From contig NZ_JAPEOS010000001.1 of NCBI RefSeq assembly GCF_026340975.1, forward strand, positions 4,125,001 through 4,189,000: a stretch of DNA of 64,000 nt, given 5' to 3'. The position numbers and the translations under genes were made by a program. Positions 18,295-27,368 of this stretch are shown piece by piece. Numbering within the stretch: the first letter of the stretch is position 1; each line of letters begins with the position of its first letter. A model generated the notes under the pieces. It searched no databases, had not been told where the DNA came from, and was given only the letters and a program-made list of their open reading frames with translations. Source of the DNA: Streptomyces sp. NBC_01214 (GTDB lineage Bacteria > Actinomycetota > Actinomycetes > Streptomycetales > Streptomycetaceae).

Positions 18295-19237
18295 TCGTGG
18301 CCGGGTCCTCGGGACGGGTCACCCGCATCACCAGCGGCCGGTGGTCGGAGGCCTTGGTGTCCACCACCTCGCAGGCGGTGCGGGGGAGCTGGGTGAACAG
18401 GTAGTCGATCTTCGTGCCGTCCTTGAGGGTGGCGCGCCCCTTCTTCGAGCCCCCCTTCTGGTCGCACTCGCGGTACGTGGTGTACGCCTCCGAGGGCCAG
18501 ATCCAGGCGGAGGTGTTCCGGTCGCTCACCGGCGGCGGGGTGTTGAAGTCGCCGCCGAAGACCGTGGCGGCGTCCGTCGACGCGGCGGCGACCAGCGAGC
18601 TCAGCTGGTCGTCGCGGAAGTCCCAGTCCGGGTGGTCGGCGTCGCTCTCCCGCAGCGAGAGGTGCGCGTTGCACACCCGCAGGCGCTGGGCCGGGACCCG
18701 CGCGCACAGGATCCCGCGGTGCAGTCCCACCGTCGGCTGCTCGCTCGGTATCGCCTCCACGTCGGCGAGCGGGGAGCCGGCCAGCAGACCGTAGCCCGCC
18801 TGGCCCCGGCCCTGCCCGGTGCAGCCGACGGGCTTGCGACCGCCCGCCGAGTCGACCTCGGCGTACGGTTCGAAGGCCGAGTGCCACTGCGGGCCGAGGC
18901 TGCGGGCGAAGGATTGCAGGTCCTCGGAGCACACCTCCTGCAACAGCAGGACCTGGACGCCGGAATCACCGATCAGGTCGCGCAGCTGCTGGAGCTTCTC
19001 CTTCGGGCCGCCGGTCTTCTCGCAGCCCCACTGCCGCACCCCGCACATGTTCCAGGTGGCCACGGAGACCTCGTCGGCCTTGCCGGCACCCGCACCTGAG
19101 CCCGTGGCCGACTCCGGTGTCTGCGCCGACGTGCACGCCACCGCGGTCAACAGGCTCAGGGTCGCCGCCGTGCGGCCGAACCGGCGGCGGAGCGACCGTC
19201 GTCGCGACCACCGCCCGGTCTCCGTGTGTCTCTGCAT
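18278..19237 (-). CDS. Secreted endonuclease/exonuclease/phosphatase family protein
   Basis: This encodes 319 residues. The N-terminus is basic, then hydrophobic (TAATLSLLTAVAC); a Cys after TAVA may be a lipobox, giving a lipoprotein, or the site is a plain Sec signal. EEP motifs follow in order: VATWNMCG, LLLQEVC, NAHLSL, GGDFNTP and SDHRPLVM, so the Mg-dependent DNase-I-like active site is complete. Eight or more cysteines in the mature chain suggest disulfides outside the cell. Substrates in this family range from DNA to phospholipids and inositol phosphates. It is convergent with the Asp2-like gene, overlapping it by 17 bp. Confidence 0.85.
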   Translation of the reverse strand: MQRHTETGRWSRRRSLRRRFGRTAATLSLLTAVACTSAQTPESATGSGAGAGKADEVSVATWNMCGVRQWGCEKTGGPKEKLQQLRDLIGDSGVQVLLLQEVCSEDLQSFARSLGPQWHSAFEPYAEVDSAGGRKPVGCTGQGRGQAGYGLLAGSPLADVEAIPSEQPTVGLHRGILCARVPAQRLRVCNAHLSLRESDADHPDWDFRDDQLSSLVAAASTDAATVFGGDFNTPPPVSDRNTSAWIWPSEAYTTYRECDQKGGSKKGRATLKDGTKIDYLFTQLPRTACEVVDTKASDHRPLVMRVTRPEDPATISTVG

Positions 19238-19441
19238 TCGGACATCATTGGGTATGAGCCGGTCAGAGCGTGCATCGGGCCCGGCACGACCCCTTCCGCA
19301 TCGCGCCGCACGCCGTGCGGTGCACGTCGCAAGACCAGGCCAAACGCGCGTGACGCGGAGCGATCGGCTGGCGTAAGTTCCTTGCTGGCCCGCCGGTCCG
19401 GCGCGTCACTCCGTGTTCTGTTCCCCCGGGGGTTCTTCAGC

Positions 19442-20170
19442 ATGTCCGCAGTTCCGGTCGGCCCGCCGACGCCTTCCCCGTACGCGGCCCCCGATGTGCA
19501 GGGCGTACGGCTGCGCCCGCCCGTGGGCCTGGCCATCGCGCTGACCGTGCTGTTCGCCCTGGTCATCGGGTTCGACGTCTTCGCCGGGCACGCCGACTGG
19601 AACACCCGCGCGCTCATGGAAAGGCTGCTGGCGGAATCCGCCGCGGTCAGCGACGCCGAGCTGGACCACGGCTACCGTCTTGCGGGCAGGGCAGGCATGT
19701 TCCAGGGCCAAATCGCCATCGTGACCGGCATCGTCTTCATCATCTGGTTCCATCGGGTCCGCACGAACGCCGAGGTCCTCGCTCCGGGCGCGGACAAGCT
19801 CCCGCGGGGCTGGGCCATCGGCGCCTGGTTCATACCGTTCGCGAACCTCGTGCTGCCGTACCGGATCGCCGTCACCACCTGGACGTCGAGCACGCCCTTC
19901 GGCGCTGACGGACAGCGCCCGTGGTTCCGGTTGACACTGGTCAACCTCTGGTGGGGCACCTTCGTGCTCGCCAAGGTCCTGGGCTGGTACGGAGGCCGCT
20001 CCTACGCCAGCGCCGAGACCATCGAGGCCACGCGCAGCGCCGCCACGACGATGCTGGCCGGCGACGTCCTCGACATCGTGGCCGCCGTCCTCGCCGTGCT
20101 CTTCGTCCGCAGGCTGACGGCCATGCAGCACGCCAGGGCCGCGCAGGGCCCGGTCGTCGCAGCGGTGTAG
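19442..20170 (+). CDS. DUF4328 membrane protein
   Basis: This encodes 242 residues from MSAVPVGPPT; no good ribosome site is visible, only the palindrome CCCCCGGGGG 10 nt upstream. Membrane segments are VGLAIALTVLFALVIGFDVF, IAIVTGIVFIIWFHRV, a Trp-rich amphipathic stretch WAIGAWFIPFANLVLPYRI, LVNLWWGTFVLAKVLGW and VLDIVAAVLAVLFV. The motif WFIPFANLVLPYR is the hallmark of DUF4328 proteins, which have no known function and are common in actinobacteria. The 282 bp after it (20171-20452) hold no supported gene. Confidence 0.8.
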   Translation: MSAVPVGPPTPSPYAAPDVQGVRLRPPVGLAIALTVLFALVIGFDVFAGHADWNTRALMERLLAESAAVSDAELDHGYRLAGRAGMFQGQIAIVTGIVFIIWFHRVRTNAEVLAPGADKLPRGWAIGAWFIPFANLVLPYRIAVTTWTSSTPFGADGQRPWFRLTLVNLWWGTFVLAKVLGWYGGRSYASAETIEATRSAATTMLAGDVLDIVAAVLAVLFVRRLTAMQHARAAQGPVVAAV

Positions 20171-20452
20171 CGGCGCGTGGCCACGGCCCGGCCCCCACCG
20201 CTCCGGCGTGGTCGGGGCCGACCGGAGGCCGTCACCGGCGAGCACCGCCGGCAGCAGCGGACCACGGCGACCTCCTGGCCCGGCACGAAACGACCAGCCG
20301 GGCCCTCACGGCCGCCGAGGCGACGACCCTCGGGCCCGCAGGCGGAACGGGCCGCGGCCGAAGCCGAGCTGGCGGACCACCGCATGGTCCGCCAGGACCC
20401 GGAGCTCGCCCCCACCGCAGGCCCTCGACGGGCCTCGGCCTAGGGTGGGGTG

Positions 20453-21412
20453 GTGACGAACGCGAGTACGAGACCGAGCGGTGACCGGGTGCTGTACGGG
20501 TGCATGGGCCTGGGCGGGAGCTGGGACCCCGAACCGTACGGGCCCGCGGACATCGACGCCGCCGAGGCGGCCGTCGGCGCAGCCCTCGACAGCGGGATCA
20601 CCACCTTCGACCACGCCGACATCTACCGGCACGGGAAGGCCGAGGCCGTCTTCGGCGAGGTGCTCGCGCGCACACCGGGGCTGCGCGAGCGCATCACCCT
20701 CCAGACCAAGTGCGGGATCCGGCTGGGCGACGAGGACCGCCCGGGGACGTACGACCTGCGCGGGGAGAGCATCACGCGGCGCGTCGAGGAGAGCCTGACC
20801 CGGCTGCGGACCGATGTGATCGACGTCCTCCTGCTGCACCGCCCCGATCCGCTGGCGGACGTGGACTCGATCGCCGCCGCGCTGACCTCCCTGCACCGCC
20901 AGGGCCTCGTACGGGGCTTCGGCGTGTCCAACATGGGTGCCGCGCAGATCGCCCACCTCCAGGCCCGGCTCGACGTGCCGTTGGTGGCGAACCAGCTGGA
21001 GATGAGCCTGCACAGCCGTGCCTGGGTCGAGGCCGGAGTCCTGCTCAACACACCGGAATCCGCGCAGAACGGGTTCCCGTTCGGCACGCTGGAGCACTGC
21101 CACGACCACGGCATCCGCCTCCAGGCCTGGGGCGCTCTGGCGCAGGGCCGCTTCACCGGACGCGAGGAGACGCCCGCCGAGCAGGCCACCGCGCAGCTGC
21201 TGGCCGAGCTGGCCCGGCAGAAGGACACCACGCCCGAGTCGGTCCTGCTGTGGTGGCTGATGCGGCACCCCGCCGCCATCGCGCCGGTCATCGGCAGCGC
21301 GCGCCCCGAGCGGATCCGTGCCTGCCGCGACGCGGCGCTACGGGAACCCGAGCTCACGCACGAGGAGTGGTACGAGCTCTGGATCACGGCCCGGGGCGTG
21401 CCGCTCCCCTGA
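20453..21412 (+). CDS. Aldo/keto reductase
   Basis: This encodes 319 residues. Two adjacent GTG codons (20450, 20453) are possible; TAGGGT at 20441-20446 ends 6 nt before the second and there is no Shine-Dalgarno sequence, so a leaderless start at 20453 fits. The TIM-barrel AKR tetrad is complete (numbering from 20450): Asp54 and Tyr59 in FDHADIY, Lys87 in QTKCGI, His130 in LLLHRPD. The C-terminal NADPH site reads VIGSARPERI. The sequence resembles the YdhF-like subgroup of NADPH-dependent oxidoreductases. The natural substrate is unknown. Confidence 0.9.
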   Translation: MTNASTRPSGDRVLYGCMGLGGSWDPEPYGPADIDAAEAAVGAALDSGITTFDHADIYRHGKAEAVFGEVLARTPGLRERITLQTKCGIRLGDEDRPGTYDLRGESITRRVEESLTRLRTDVIDVLLLHRPDPLADVDSIAAALTSLHRQGLVRGFGVSNMGAAQIAHLQARLDVPLVANQLEMSLHSRAWVEAGVLLNTPESAQNGFPFGTLEHCHDHGIRLQAWGALAQGRFTGREETPAEQATAQLLAELARQKDTTPESVLLWWLMRHPAAIAPVIGSARPERIRACRDAALREPELTHEEWYELWITARGVPLP

Positions 21413-21505
21413 GCCGCCGGGGCGCGGGAGCGGGGGGTTAGCCCCAGCGGCAGCCGACCGGGAAGCCGGATGGGACCCCGAGGCGAGATCAACAAGGCTT
21501 GGGGC

Positions 21506-23011
21506 ATGACGACTTACCCGCACAAGGCCCTGCTCCTCGCCCTCGCCACGGCCACCGTGGCGGCCTCTCTGACCGCGACCGCCGCCCCGGCCGTGGCCCG
21601 GCCCGCCCCCGCCGCCCCGCAGCTCGACTGGCACCGCTGCACCCATCCGGACGCGCCCGCCGCCCAGGAGTGCGCAGAGCTGCCCGTCCCGCTCGACTAC
21701 GACGATCCCGACGGCCGGCAGCTCACCCTCGCCGTCTCCAGGATCCGCAGCGACCGTCCCGGGACCCGGCGCGGCACGCTGGTCGTGATACCCGGCGGAC
21801 CGGGCGGGTCCGGTGTGCAGCGCCTGACGCAGAAGGGCGACGCCCTGCGGCGGGAGCTCGCCGGGGCCTACGACCTCGTCGCCTTCGATCCGCGCGGAGT
21901 GGGCGCCAGCACCACCGCGAGCTGCGACCTCGCCCCCGAGGACCGGTACTTGACCAGCCTGCGCTCCTGGCCGGGCCCGAACGGCGAGATCACCGAGAAC
22001 ATCGCCCGGTCCCGGCGCATCGCCGAGGCCTGCGCCCGCAGCGGTGGCCCCGAGCTGCGCAGTTTCACCACGGCCAACCAGGTCCGCGACATGGACCGCT
22101 TCCGCGAGGCGCTCGGCGAGCAGAAGCTCTCCGCCTGGGGCACCTCGTACGGGACCTACGTGGGCGCCGTGTACGCGCAGAAGTACCCCCGGCGCACCGA
22201 CCGCTGGGTCCTCGACAGCAGCGGCGACCCCGACCCGAAGCGGGTCGCCCGCGGCTGGCTGGCGAACATGTCGCAGGGCGCGGCGGACCGCCTCCCCGAC
22301 TTCGCGGCCTGGGCCACCCACCCCGACCGGGACCGGGACGGCCTGCGACTGGCCGCGGCGGCGCAGGAGGTGGAGCCGCTCGTCGTCTCGCTCGCGGCCC
22401 GGCTGGACCGCGAACCGAGAACGACGACGACCCCGGGAGTGCCGCTGACCGGCAACGGCCTGCGTCAGGCCCTGCAGAACGCGCTCTACGCCGACGCCGC
22501 CTTCGCCCCCTTCGCCCGACTCGTGCAGGCGGCGCAGGACCCGGCGGCGACCCCGGTGCTCCCCAAGGAGCTCGCCGCGCCCATTCGGAACGAGGACGCC
22601 GCGCTCATGGTCAGCGTCATCTGCAACGACGTGGCGTGGCCGGACGCGTCCGCGGCCTCGTACCGGCGGGCGGTCGACGCGGACCGCGCCCGGTACCCGC
22701 TCACGGCCGGCATGCCGGTGAACGTACTGCCCTGTGCCTTCTGGCAGACCCCCGTGCAGAAGCCGACCCGGATCACCGACGACGGCCCGTCCAACATCCT
22801 CATGCTCCAGAGCCGCCGGGATCCGGCCACCCCGCTCTCCGGGGGCCTGAAGATGCGCGAGGCGCTGGGCGACCGGGCCCGGCTGGTGACCGTCGAGCAG
22901 GGCGGCCACGGGCTGTACCTCGGCAACGGCAACGCGTGCGGCGACCGCGCCGTCACCGAGTTCCTCACGAGCGGCCGCCGTCCGGCCCGGGACACGGACT
23001 GCGCGAACTGA
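21506..23011 (+). CDS. Secreted Tap-like alpha/beta hydrolase (tripeptidyl aminopeptidase family)
   Basis: This encodes 501 residues from MTTYPHKALL. A Sec signal peptide runs to about residue 32 (LLALATATVAASLTATAAPAVA). The catalytic triad is visible: Ser214 in GTSYGTY, Asp439 in SRRDPATP and His468 in QGGHGLY; an oxyanion motif IPGGPGGSG precedes it. The C-terminal Tap-like domain with paired cysteines (CNDVAWPD, LPCAFW, CGDRAV, DTDCAN) is typical of SlpD/SlpE/Tap enzymes that trim N-terminal peptides from secreted proteins. The enzyme would act outside the cell. No partner gene is adjacent. Confidence 0.9.
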   Translation: MTTYPHKALLLALATATVAASLTATAAPAVARPAPAAPQLDWHRCTHPDAPAAQECAELPVPLDYDDPDGRQLTLAVSRIRSDRPGTRRGTLVVIPGGPGGSGVQRLTQKGDALRRELAGAYDLVAFDPRGVGASTTASCDLAPEDRYLTSLRSWPGPNGEITENIARSRRIAEACARSGGPELRSFTTANQVRDMDRFREALGEQKLSAWGTSYGTYVGAVYAQKYPRRTDRWVLDSSGDPDPKRVARGWLANMSQGAADRLPDFAAWATHPDRDRDGLRLAAAAQEVEPLVVSLAARLDREPRTTTTPGVPLTGNGLRQALQNALYADAAFAPFARLVQAAQDPAATPVLPKELAAPIRNEDAALMVSVICNDVAWPDASAASYRRAVDADRARYPLTAGMPVNVLPCAFWQTPVQKPTRITDDGPSNILMLQSRRDPATPLSGGLKMREALGDRARLVTVEQGGHGLYLGNGNACGDRAVTEFLTSGRRPARDTDCAN

Positions 23012-23114
23012 GCCGGCCCCCGCCCGTACCGCTACCGCCTCCCGCGCGCGGGCGCAAGCGGGGAGCGCCACGATGGAGGAAGGAGCCGTACCCCGCACAG
23101 CTGTGGAGAACGCC

Positions 23115-23924
23115 ATGGGCACGCACAAGGTGGGACCCGACACCACCGTCCTCGCGGACTGCCTGGAGGTTCCGGGCATCGGATTCCTCCCGATCAACGC
23201 CTTCGTCCTGCACGCCGAGCAGCCGGTGGTCGTCGACACCGGCCTCGGCCTGCCCGACCGGGACTTCCTCGACTCGCTCGGCTCGGTGGTCGATCCCGCC
23301 GACGTGCGGTGGATCTGGCTGACCCACCCGGACCGCGACCACACGGGCGGCCTCTTCGCACTGCTCGAAGCCGCACCCGGAGCGCGGCTGGTGACGACGT
23401 TCCTGGGCGCCGGGATCATGTCCACGGAGCGGCCCCTGCCCATGGACCGGGTGTACTTCCTCAATCCGGGCCAGAGCCTGGACGTGGGCGACCGGACACT
23501 GCACGCCTTCCGGCCCCCGCTGTTCGACAACCCGGCCACCGTCGGCTTCTACGACGACCGTTCGCGGACCTGTTTCAGTTCCGACTGCTTCGGCGGACCC
23601 ATGCCCAGCGCGGACATCGCCACGAGCACCGACGTCGGCCAGGTGCCGGCCGAGGACCTCAGGGCCGCCCAGCGGTTGTGGGCGAGCGTGGACAGCCCCT
23701 GGGTGCAGATGGTGGACCCGGACCGGTTCCTGACCACGGTGGACCCGCTGCGTTCGATGGACCCGCAGACCATCTTGTGCACGCACCTGCCGCCCGCGGT
23801 GGGCCTGACCACGCAGTTCATCGACACCATCGCCGCGGTCCCGGGTCTCGATCCCTTCACGGGGCCGGACCAGGCGGCGCTGGAACAGATGCTCGCGGGA
23901 TTCGAGCCCGGAGGCCCTGCATGA
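23115..23924 (+). CDS. MBL-fold metallo-hydrolase
   Basis: This encodes 269 residues from MGTHKVGPDT, preceded by GGAG; an upstream in-frame ATG at 23073 with GGGGAG is equally well served and would add 14 residues. The chain shows the MBL opening VVVDTGLGLPD, the metal motif THPDRDHTGG (HxxxDH with Arg between), FSSDCFGG with a bridging Asp, and a late His in CTHLPP. The layout resembles the oxygen-sensing or flavodiiron ODP-like MBL subgroup more than beta-lactamases. The substrate is unknown. Confidence 0.85.
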   Translation: MGTHKVGPDTTVLADCLEVPGIGFLPINAFVLHAEQPVVVDTGLGLPDRDFLDSLGSVVDPADVRWIWLTHPDRDHTGGLFALLEAAPGARLVTTFLGAGIMSTERPLPMDRVYFLNPGQSLDVGDRTLHAFRPPLFDNPATVGFYDDRSRTCFSSDCFGGPMPSADIATSTDVGQVPAEDLRAAQRLWASVDSPWVQMVDPDRFLTTVDPLRSMDPQTILCTHLPPAVGLTTQFIDTIAAVPGLDPFTGPDQAALEQMLAGFEPGGPA

Positions 23925-24299
23925 CCTTGGATTCGTAGGTGTATCGGCGAGTGCGCCCTATTTGCGAAGAACCTCCCGGCGCGGTGCCGGGCGGCGCCCC
24001 GTCACCGCTCCGTCACCGCCCCGCTCCCGCGCAACCCGTACGACGTCATCCGCCGCGCCGGGGTGACGGGCGGGCCCGGCCGCCCCGCCCCGCTCCGAGG
24101 GCGAACTCCGGTCCGCCGTAAGGGTCCTCGCCGACCGGGGCGGCCGCCCGTGGATGCCCCTGCTTCCCGTCCTGCCGCACTTTCCGTGCGGCCATGGCCC
24201 CAGATATCCATCCGTACTTGTGGGTACTGCGGCCGAATGGCGCCGGATTTGATAGTTCTGGACTGGTCCGGTGTGAGAAAGCTGCGGGAAGGACACGGC

Positions 24300-24473
24300 A
24301 TGTTCGATCTACTGCGCCCGGAGACCGTCATGTGCCCCTTCTGCAAGGCCACCGCCGCCGACGGAGTGGTGCGGACCCTGCGGACCGGAGCGGGGTCACT
24401 GTCGGTGACCTGGCACGTCCTCAACTGCCCGCACTACGCGGCCGACCGGATCCTCGCCGAGAACGAGGGCTGA
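24300..24473 (+). CDS. Small zinc-ribbon-like protein
   Basis: This encodes 57 residues, MFDLLRPETV onward, with GGAAGGA about 6 nt upstream. Cys12 and Cys15 in MCPFCK and a later His/Cys cluster (WHVLNCPHY) could bind one zinc ion. Third-position GC is high throughout, supporting a real gene. An ATG at 24237 in frame would add 21 residues. No family is recognised. The 375 bp before it (23925-24299) contain no supported gene on either strand. Confidence 0.6.
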   Translation: MFDLLRPETVMCPFCKATAADGVVRTLRTGAGSLSVTWHVLNCPHYAADRILAENEG

Positions 24474-24490
24474 CCGGAGCCGTCCCGGAG

Positions 24491-24527
24491 CCGTCCCCGG
24501 AGCCGTCCCGGACCGCTCCGGGGACGG
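24491..24527. terminator. 13-bp perfect hairpin, terminator-like
   Basis: CCGTCCCCGGAGC and GCTCCGGGGACGG form a perfect 13-bp stem with an 11-nt loop, 17 bp after the stop of the small zinc-ribbon gene and about 60 bp before the DUF2252 gene. No T tract follows, as is usual for GC-rich actinobacterial terminators. The left arm is embedded in direct repeats of CCGGAGCCGTCC. Confidence 0.6.
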
Positions 24528-24589
24528 CGACATGCGGGACCGGAGCCGTGCGGCGAGGATGAGGAGGGACCGGCGAGGAGGAACGGCGC

Positions 24590-25930
24590 ATGACCAGTCC
24601 AGCTGAGCGGCTCCGGCGCGGACGGGCCGTCCGCAAGATCACCGGCCGTGCCGCGCACGGGCGGTGGACCGCCTCGCCGGACCGGCCCGACCCCGTCGGG
24701 GTACTCCAGCGGCAGGCCACCGACCGGGTGCCCGAACTGCTGCCGATCCGCTACGGCCGGATGGCCGCATCTCCCCTCGCCTTCCTGCGCGGCGCGGCCT
24801 CCGTCATGGCCGCCGACCTGGCCACCACACCGCAGACCGGCCTGACCGTCCAGCTGTGCGGGGACGCACACCTGCTGAACTTCGGGATGTTCGCCTCTCC
24901 GGAACGCGCCCTGCTCTTCGACCTCAACGACTTCGACGAGACCTTCCCGGGCCCCTTCGAATGGGACGTCAAACGGCTCGCCGCGAGCGTCGCGGTGGCC
25001 GCCCGCGACAACGGGCACGGCGACGACCGCGCCGCGCGAGCGGCCCTCGGCGTGGCCCGGGCCTACCGGGAGACGATCCGGGAGCTCGCCGGACACCGCG
25101 AGCTCGACGTCTGGTACCACCGGACCGACACCGCCGACCTGCTGCCCCTCATCCGCAAGCGCGAAGTGCGCGACCGGGTGGAGGCCAACCTGGCGCGCGC
25201 CCGCCGCCGCACCAGCCTGCGCGCCCTCGGCAAGCTCACCGAGGTGCGCGACGGACGCCGGCGGATCATCCACGACCCGCCGCTGCTGGAGCCCCTCGCC
25301 CGGGCGGACTCGCGGGAGGTCGACGAAATCTTCGACAAGTACCGCAGCACCCTCCCCGAGGAACGCCGCCTCCTGCTGGACCGCTTCCGGTTCGCCGACG
25401 TGGCGCGCAAGGTGGTCGGCGTCGGGAGCGTGGGGACCCGCTGCTTCATCGTGCTGCTCCTCGGACGCGACGCCGACGACCCGCTCTTCCTCCAGATCAA
25501 GGAAGCCGTGCCGTCCGTCCTGCAGGGCCACCTTCCGGACGACGAGCACGAGCACCAAGGGCACCGGGTGGTCGCGGGCCAGCGCCGCATGCAGGCCGCG
25601 GGCGACATCTTCCTCGGCTGGACGACCGGACCCGCCGGGCGCCACTTCTACGGCCGGCAGCTGCGCGACATGAAGGGGTCGGCCGATCTCGCCGGCATGC
25701 CCCCGGGCCTGCTCGCCCGGTACGCCGAGCTCTGCGCCAGGGCCCTGGCCCGCGCCCACGCCCGCACCGGCGACCGCATCGCCATCGCGGGCTACCTCGG
25801 CGGTGCCGACACCTTCGACCGCGCCGTGGCCGGCTTCGCGCTCCGCTACGCGGACCGCACCCGCGCCGATCACGCGCTGCTGACCGCCGCCGTCGCCGAC
25901 GGGAGGATCACCGCGACCAGTGGCGTCTGA
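24590..25930 (+). CDS. DUF2252 family protein (copy 1)
   Basis: This encodes 446 residues behind a strong GAGGAGG site. Kinase-like motifs of DUF2252 are present: LPIRYGRM, GDAHLLNFG, FDLNDFDE followed by GPFEWDVKRLAAS, KVVGVGSVG, and ALARAHARTGD near the end. The family is distantly related to phosphotransferases of the APH fold; the GDAHxxNF/NDFDE arrangement mimics the HGDLHxxN...DFD active site, so a small-molecule kinase role is plausible but unproven. A paralogue is encoded at 56026-57465 on the other strand. It is convergent, 13 bp apart, with the MFS gene. Confidence 0.9.
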   Translation: MTSPAERLRRGRAVRKITGRAAHGRWTASPDRPDPVGVLQRQATDRVPELLPIRYGRMAASPLAFLRGAASVMAADLATTPQTGLTVQLCGDAHLLNFGMFASPERALLFDLNDFDETFPGPFEWDVKRLAASVAVAARDNGHGDDRAARAALGVARAYRETIRELAGHRELDVWYHRTDTADLLPLIRKREVRDRVEANLARARRRTSLRALGKLTEVRDGRRRIIHDPPLLEPLARADSREVDEIFDKYRSTLPEERRLLLDRFRFADVARKVVGVGSVGTRCFIVLLLGRDADDPLFLQIKEAVPSVLQGHLPDDEHEHQGHRVVAGQRRMQAAGDIFLGWTTGPAGRHFYGRQLRDMKGSADLAGMPPGLLARYAELCARALARAHARTGDRIAIAGYLGGADTFDRAVAGFALRYADRTRADHALLTAAVADGRITATSGV

Positions 25931-25943
25931 GCCGGTCCCGGCC

Positions 25944-27236
25944 TCAGGTCGGCGCCCCGGTCCGCTCCGACTCGCGGGCCGCGCGGCGGCGCAGCGCGTC
26001 CTCGTCGGTCTCGGCGTCGTAGGAGATCAGCTTCGGCAGCAGGGCGGCCAGCACCGCCACCGACGCCACGCAGGCCAGCCCGCCGCCCCAGAAGGCCGAA
26101 CGGGTACCGGTCCAGCCGGCCATCGTGCCCGCCCGGACCTGCCCGAGCTGCGGCCCCACGCTGTACGAGAGCACCTCGATGCCCGCGAGCCGGCCCCGCA
26201 GCTCCTCCGGGATCGTCTGGTTCCAGATCGTCGCCCGGCCCAGTCCGCTCACCATGTCGCCCGCGCCCGCCACCGCCAGGCACAGCAGCACGAGCCAGAT
26301 GCCGCGGGACGCGCCGGCCCCCGCGATCGCCAGGCCCCACACCGCCGCACCGAACACCACCAGCAGCCCGTGCCGGCGTACCCGGGACATCCAGCCGCTG
26401 GTCATGCCGAGCACCAGCGAGCCCACCGCCCCGGCCGCGTACATCAGCCCCAGCGCCCAGACCGCGTCGAGCTCGTCCGCGAGGAAGGGGTAGATCGCGT
26501 TCGGGAAGGCGAAGAACATCGCCGCCAGGTCCACGGCGTACGTCCCCAGCAGTACGGGCCGGCTCCACGCGTAGCGCGCGCCCTCGGCCATCCCGCGCAG
26601 CGACGGACGCTCGGCCCCCTTCACCGGGGGCGCCGGACTGAGCCGCAGGCACAGCAGCACGGAGGCGAGGAACCCGAGGACGGTGACGGAGTAGGCCGCG
26701 GCGTGACCGGCGAACGCGACGACCACACCGGCCAGCGCCGGACCGGCGATCGCCCCGAACTGGTAGCGCAGCCCGCCCAGCGCGGCCGCTGCCGCCAGCT
26801 GCTCGTGCGGCACGATCCGCGCCATCAGCGAGTCCAGGGCCGGCCGCTGGAGCCCGCTCAGGGCCGACACCCCCGCCGCGACCACGTACAGCGGCCACAG
26901 CAGCGGATCCGGCAGGAGCGCGTTCACCAGGAGCACCAGGGCGAGCACCCCGAGCCCGGCCTCGGTCAGCAGGATCATCCGCCGCCGGTCGACCGCGTCG
27001 GCGAGGGCGCCCCCGTACAGCCCGAAGACCACGAGCGGAACGAGCTCCACCGCACCCATCGCGCCGACCGCCAGCGGCGAGTCCGTCAGGTGCTTGATCT
27101 GCAGCGGCAGCGCGATCATCGCCATGAACGAACCGAAGTACGTCACCGTGCCCTGGTAGAAGAGCAGCCTGAAGTCACGGCCGGAACGGAACGGGGTGAA
27201 ATCGGGCAGTACGGCGGTCCATCGGGAAGTGCTCAC
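25944..27236 (-). CDS. MFS transporter (EntS-like)
   Basis: This encodes 430 residues from GTG 27236 (VSTSRWTAVL); longer starts add an unrelated Arg-rich stretch. Twelve membrane helices can be traced, with the MFS loop-2 motif GALADAVDRRRMILLTE and the domain pattern of the MFS_3 (EntS/enterobactin exporter) group, for example GLQRPALDSLMARIVP. Proteins of this group export siderophores, macrolides or other small molecules. There is no adjacent biosynthetic gene to name the substrate. It is divergent from the AI-2E transporter gene across a 132-bp gap. Confidence 0.9.
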   Translation of the reverse strand: MSTSRWTAVLPDFTPFRSGRDFRLLFYQGTVTYFGSFMAMIALPLQIKHLTDSPLAVGAMGAVELVPLVVFGLYGGALADAVDRRRMILLTEAGLGVLALVLLVNALLPDPLLWPLYVVAAGVSALSGLQRPALDSLMARIVPHEQLAAAAALGGLRYQFGAIAGPALAGVVVAFAGHAAAYSVTVLGFLASVLLCLRLSPAPPVKGAERPSLRGMAEGARYAWSRPVLLGTYAVDLAAMFFAFPNAIYPFLADELDAVWALGLMYAAGAVGSLVLGMTSGWMSRVRRHGLLVVFGAAVWGLAIAGAGASRGIWLVLLCLAVAGAGDMVSGLGRATIWNQTIPEELRGRLAGIEVLSYSVGPQLGQVRAGTMAGWTGTRSAFWGGGLACVASVAVLAALLPKLISYDAETDEDALRRRAARESERTGAPT

Positions 27237-27368
27237 GAGATGCCATCGTCCGTGGAGGCCCCGGCCGGGGCAACGGATTTTCTGCGCATCGGCCCCGTAC
27301 CGATCACGGACGGGCGAATCCGGCGCCCGGCGCGTGGCATCACGGGCCCGGTGTGGCACCCATGGGTC

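Noticed and set aside
23925..24299. Possible genes in the gap after the MBL hydrolase
   Set aside because: Open frames on both strands have no start with ribosome site and proline/arginine-rich composition; left as non-coding.
25920..27368. Upstream extension of the AI-2E gene frame
   Set aside because: It is antisense to the MFS gene and of shadow composition; membrane-protein sequence begins only at 27369.
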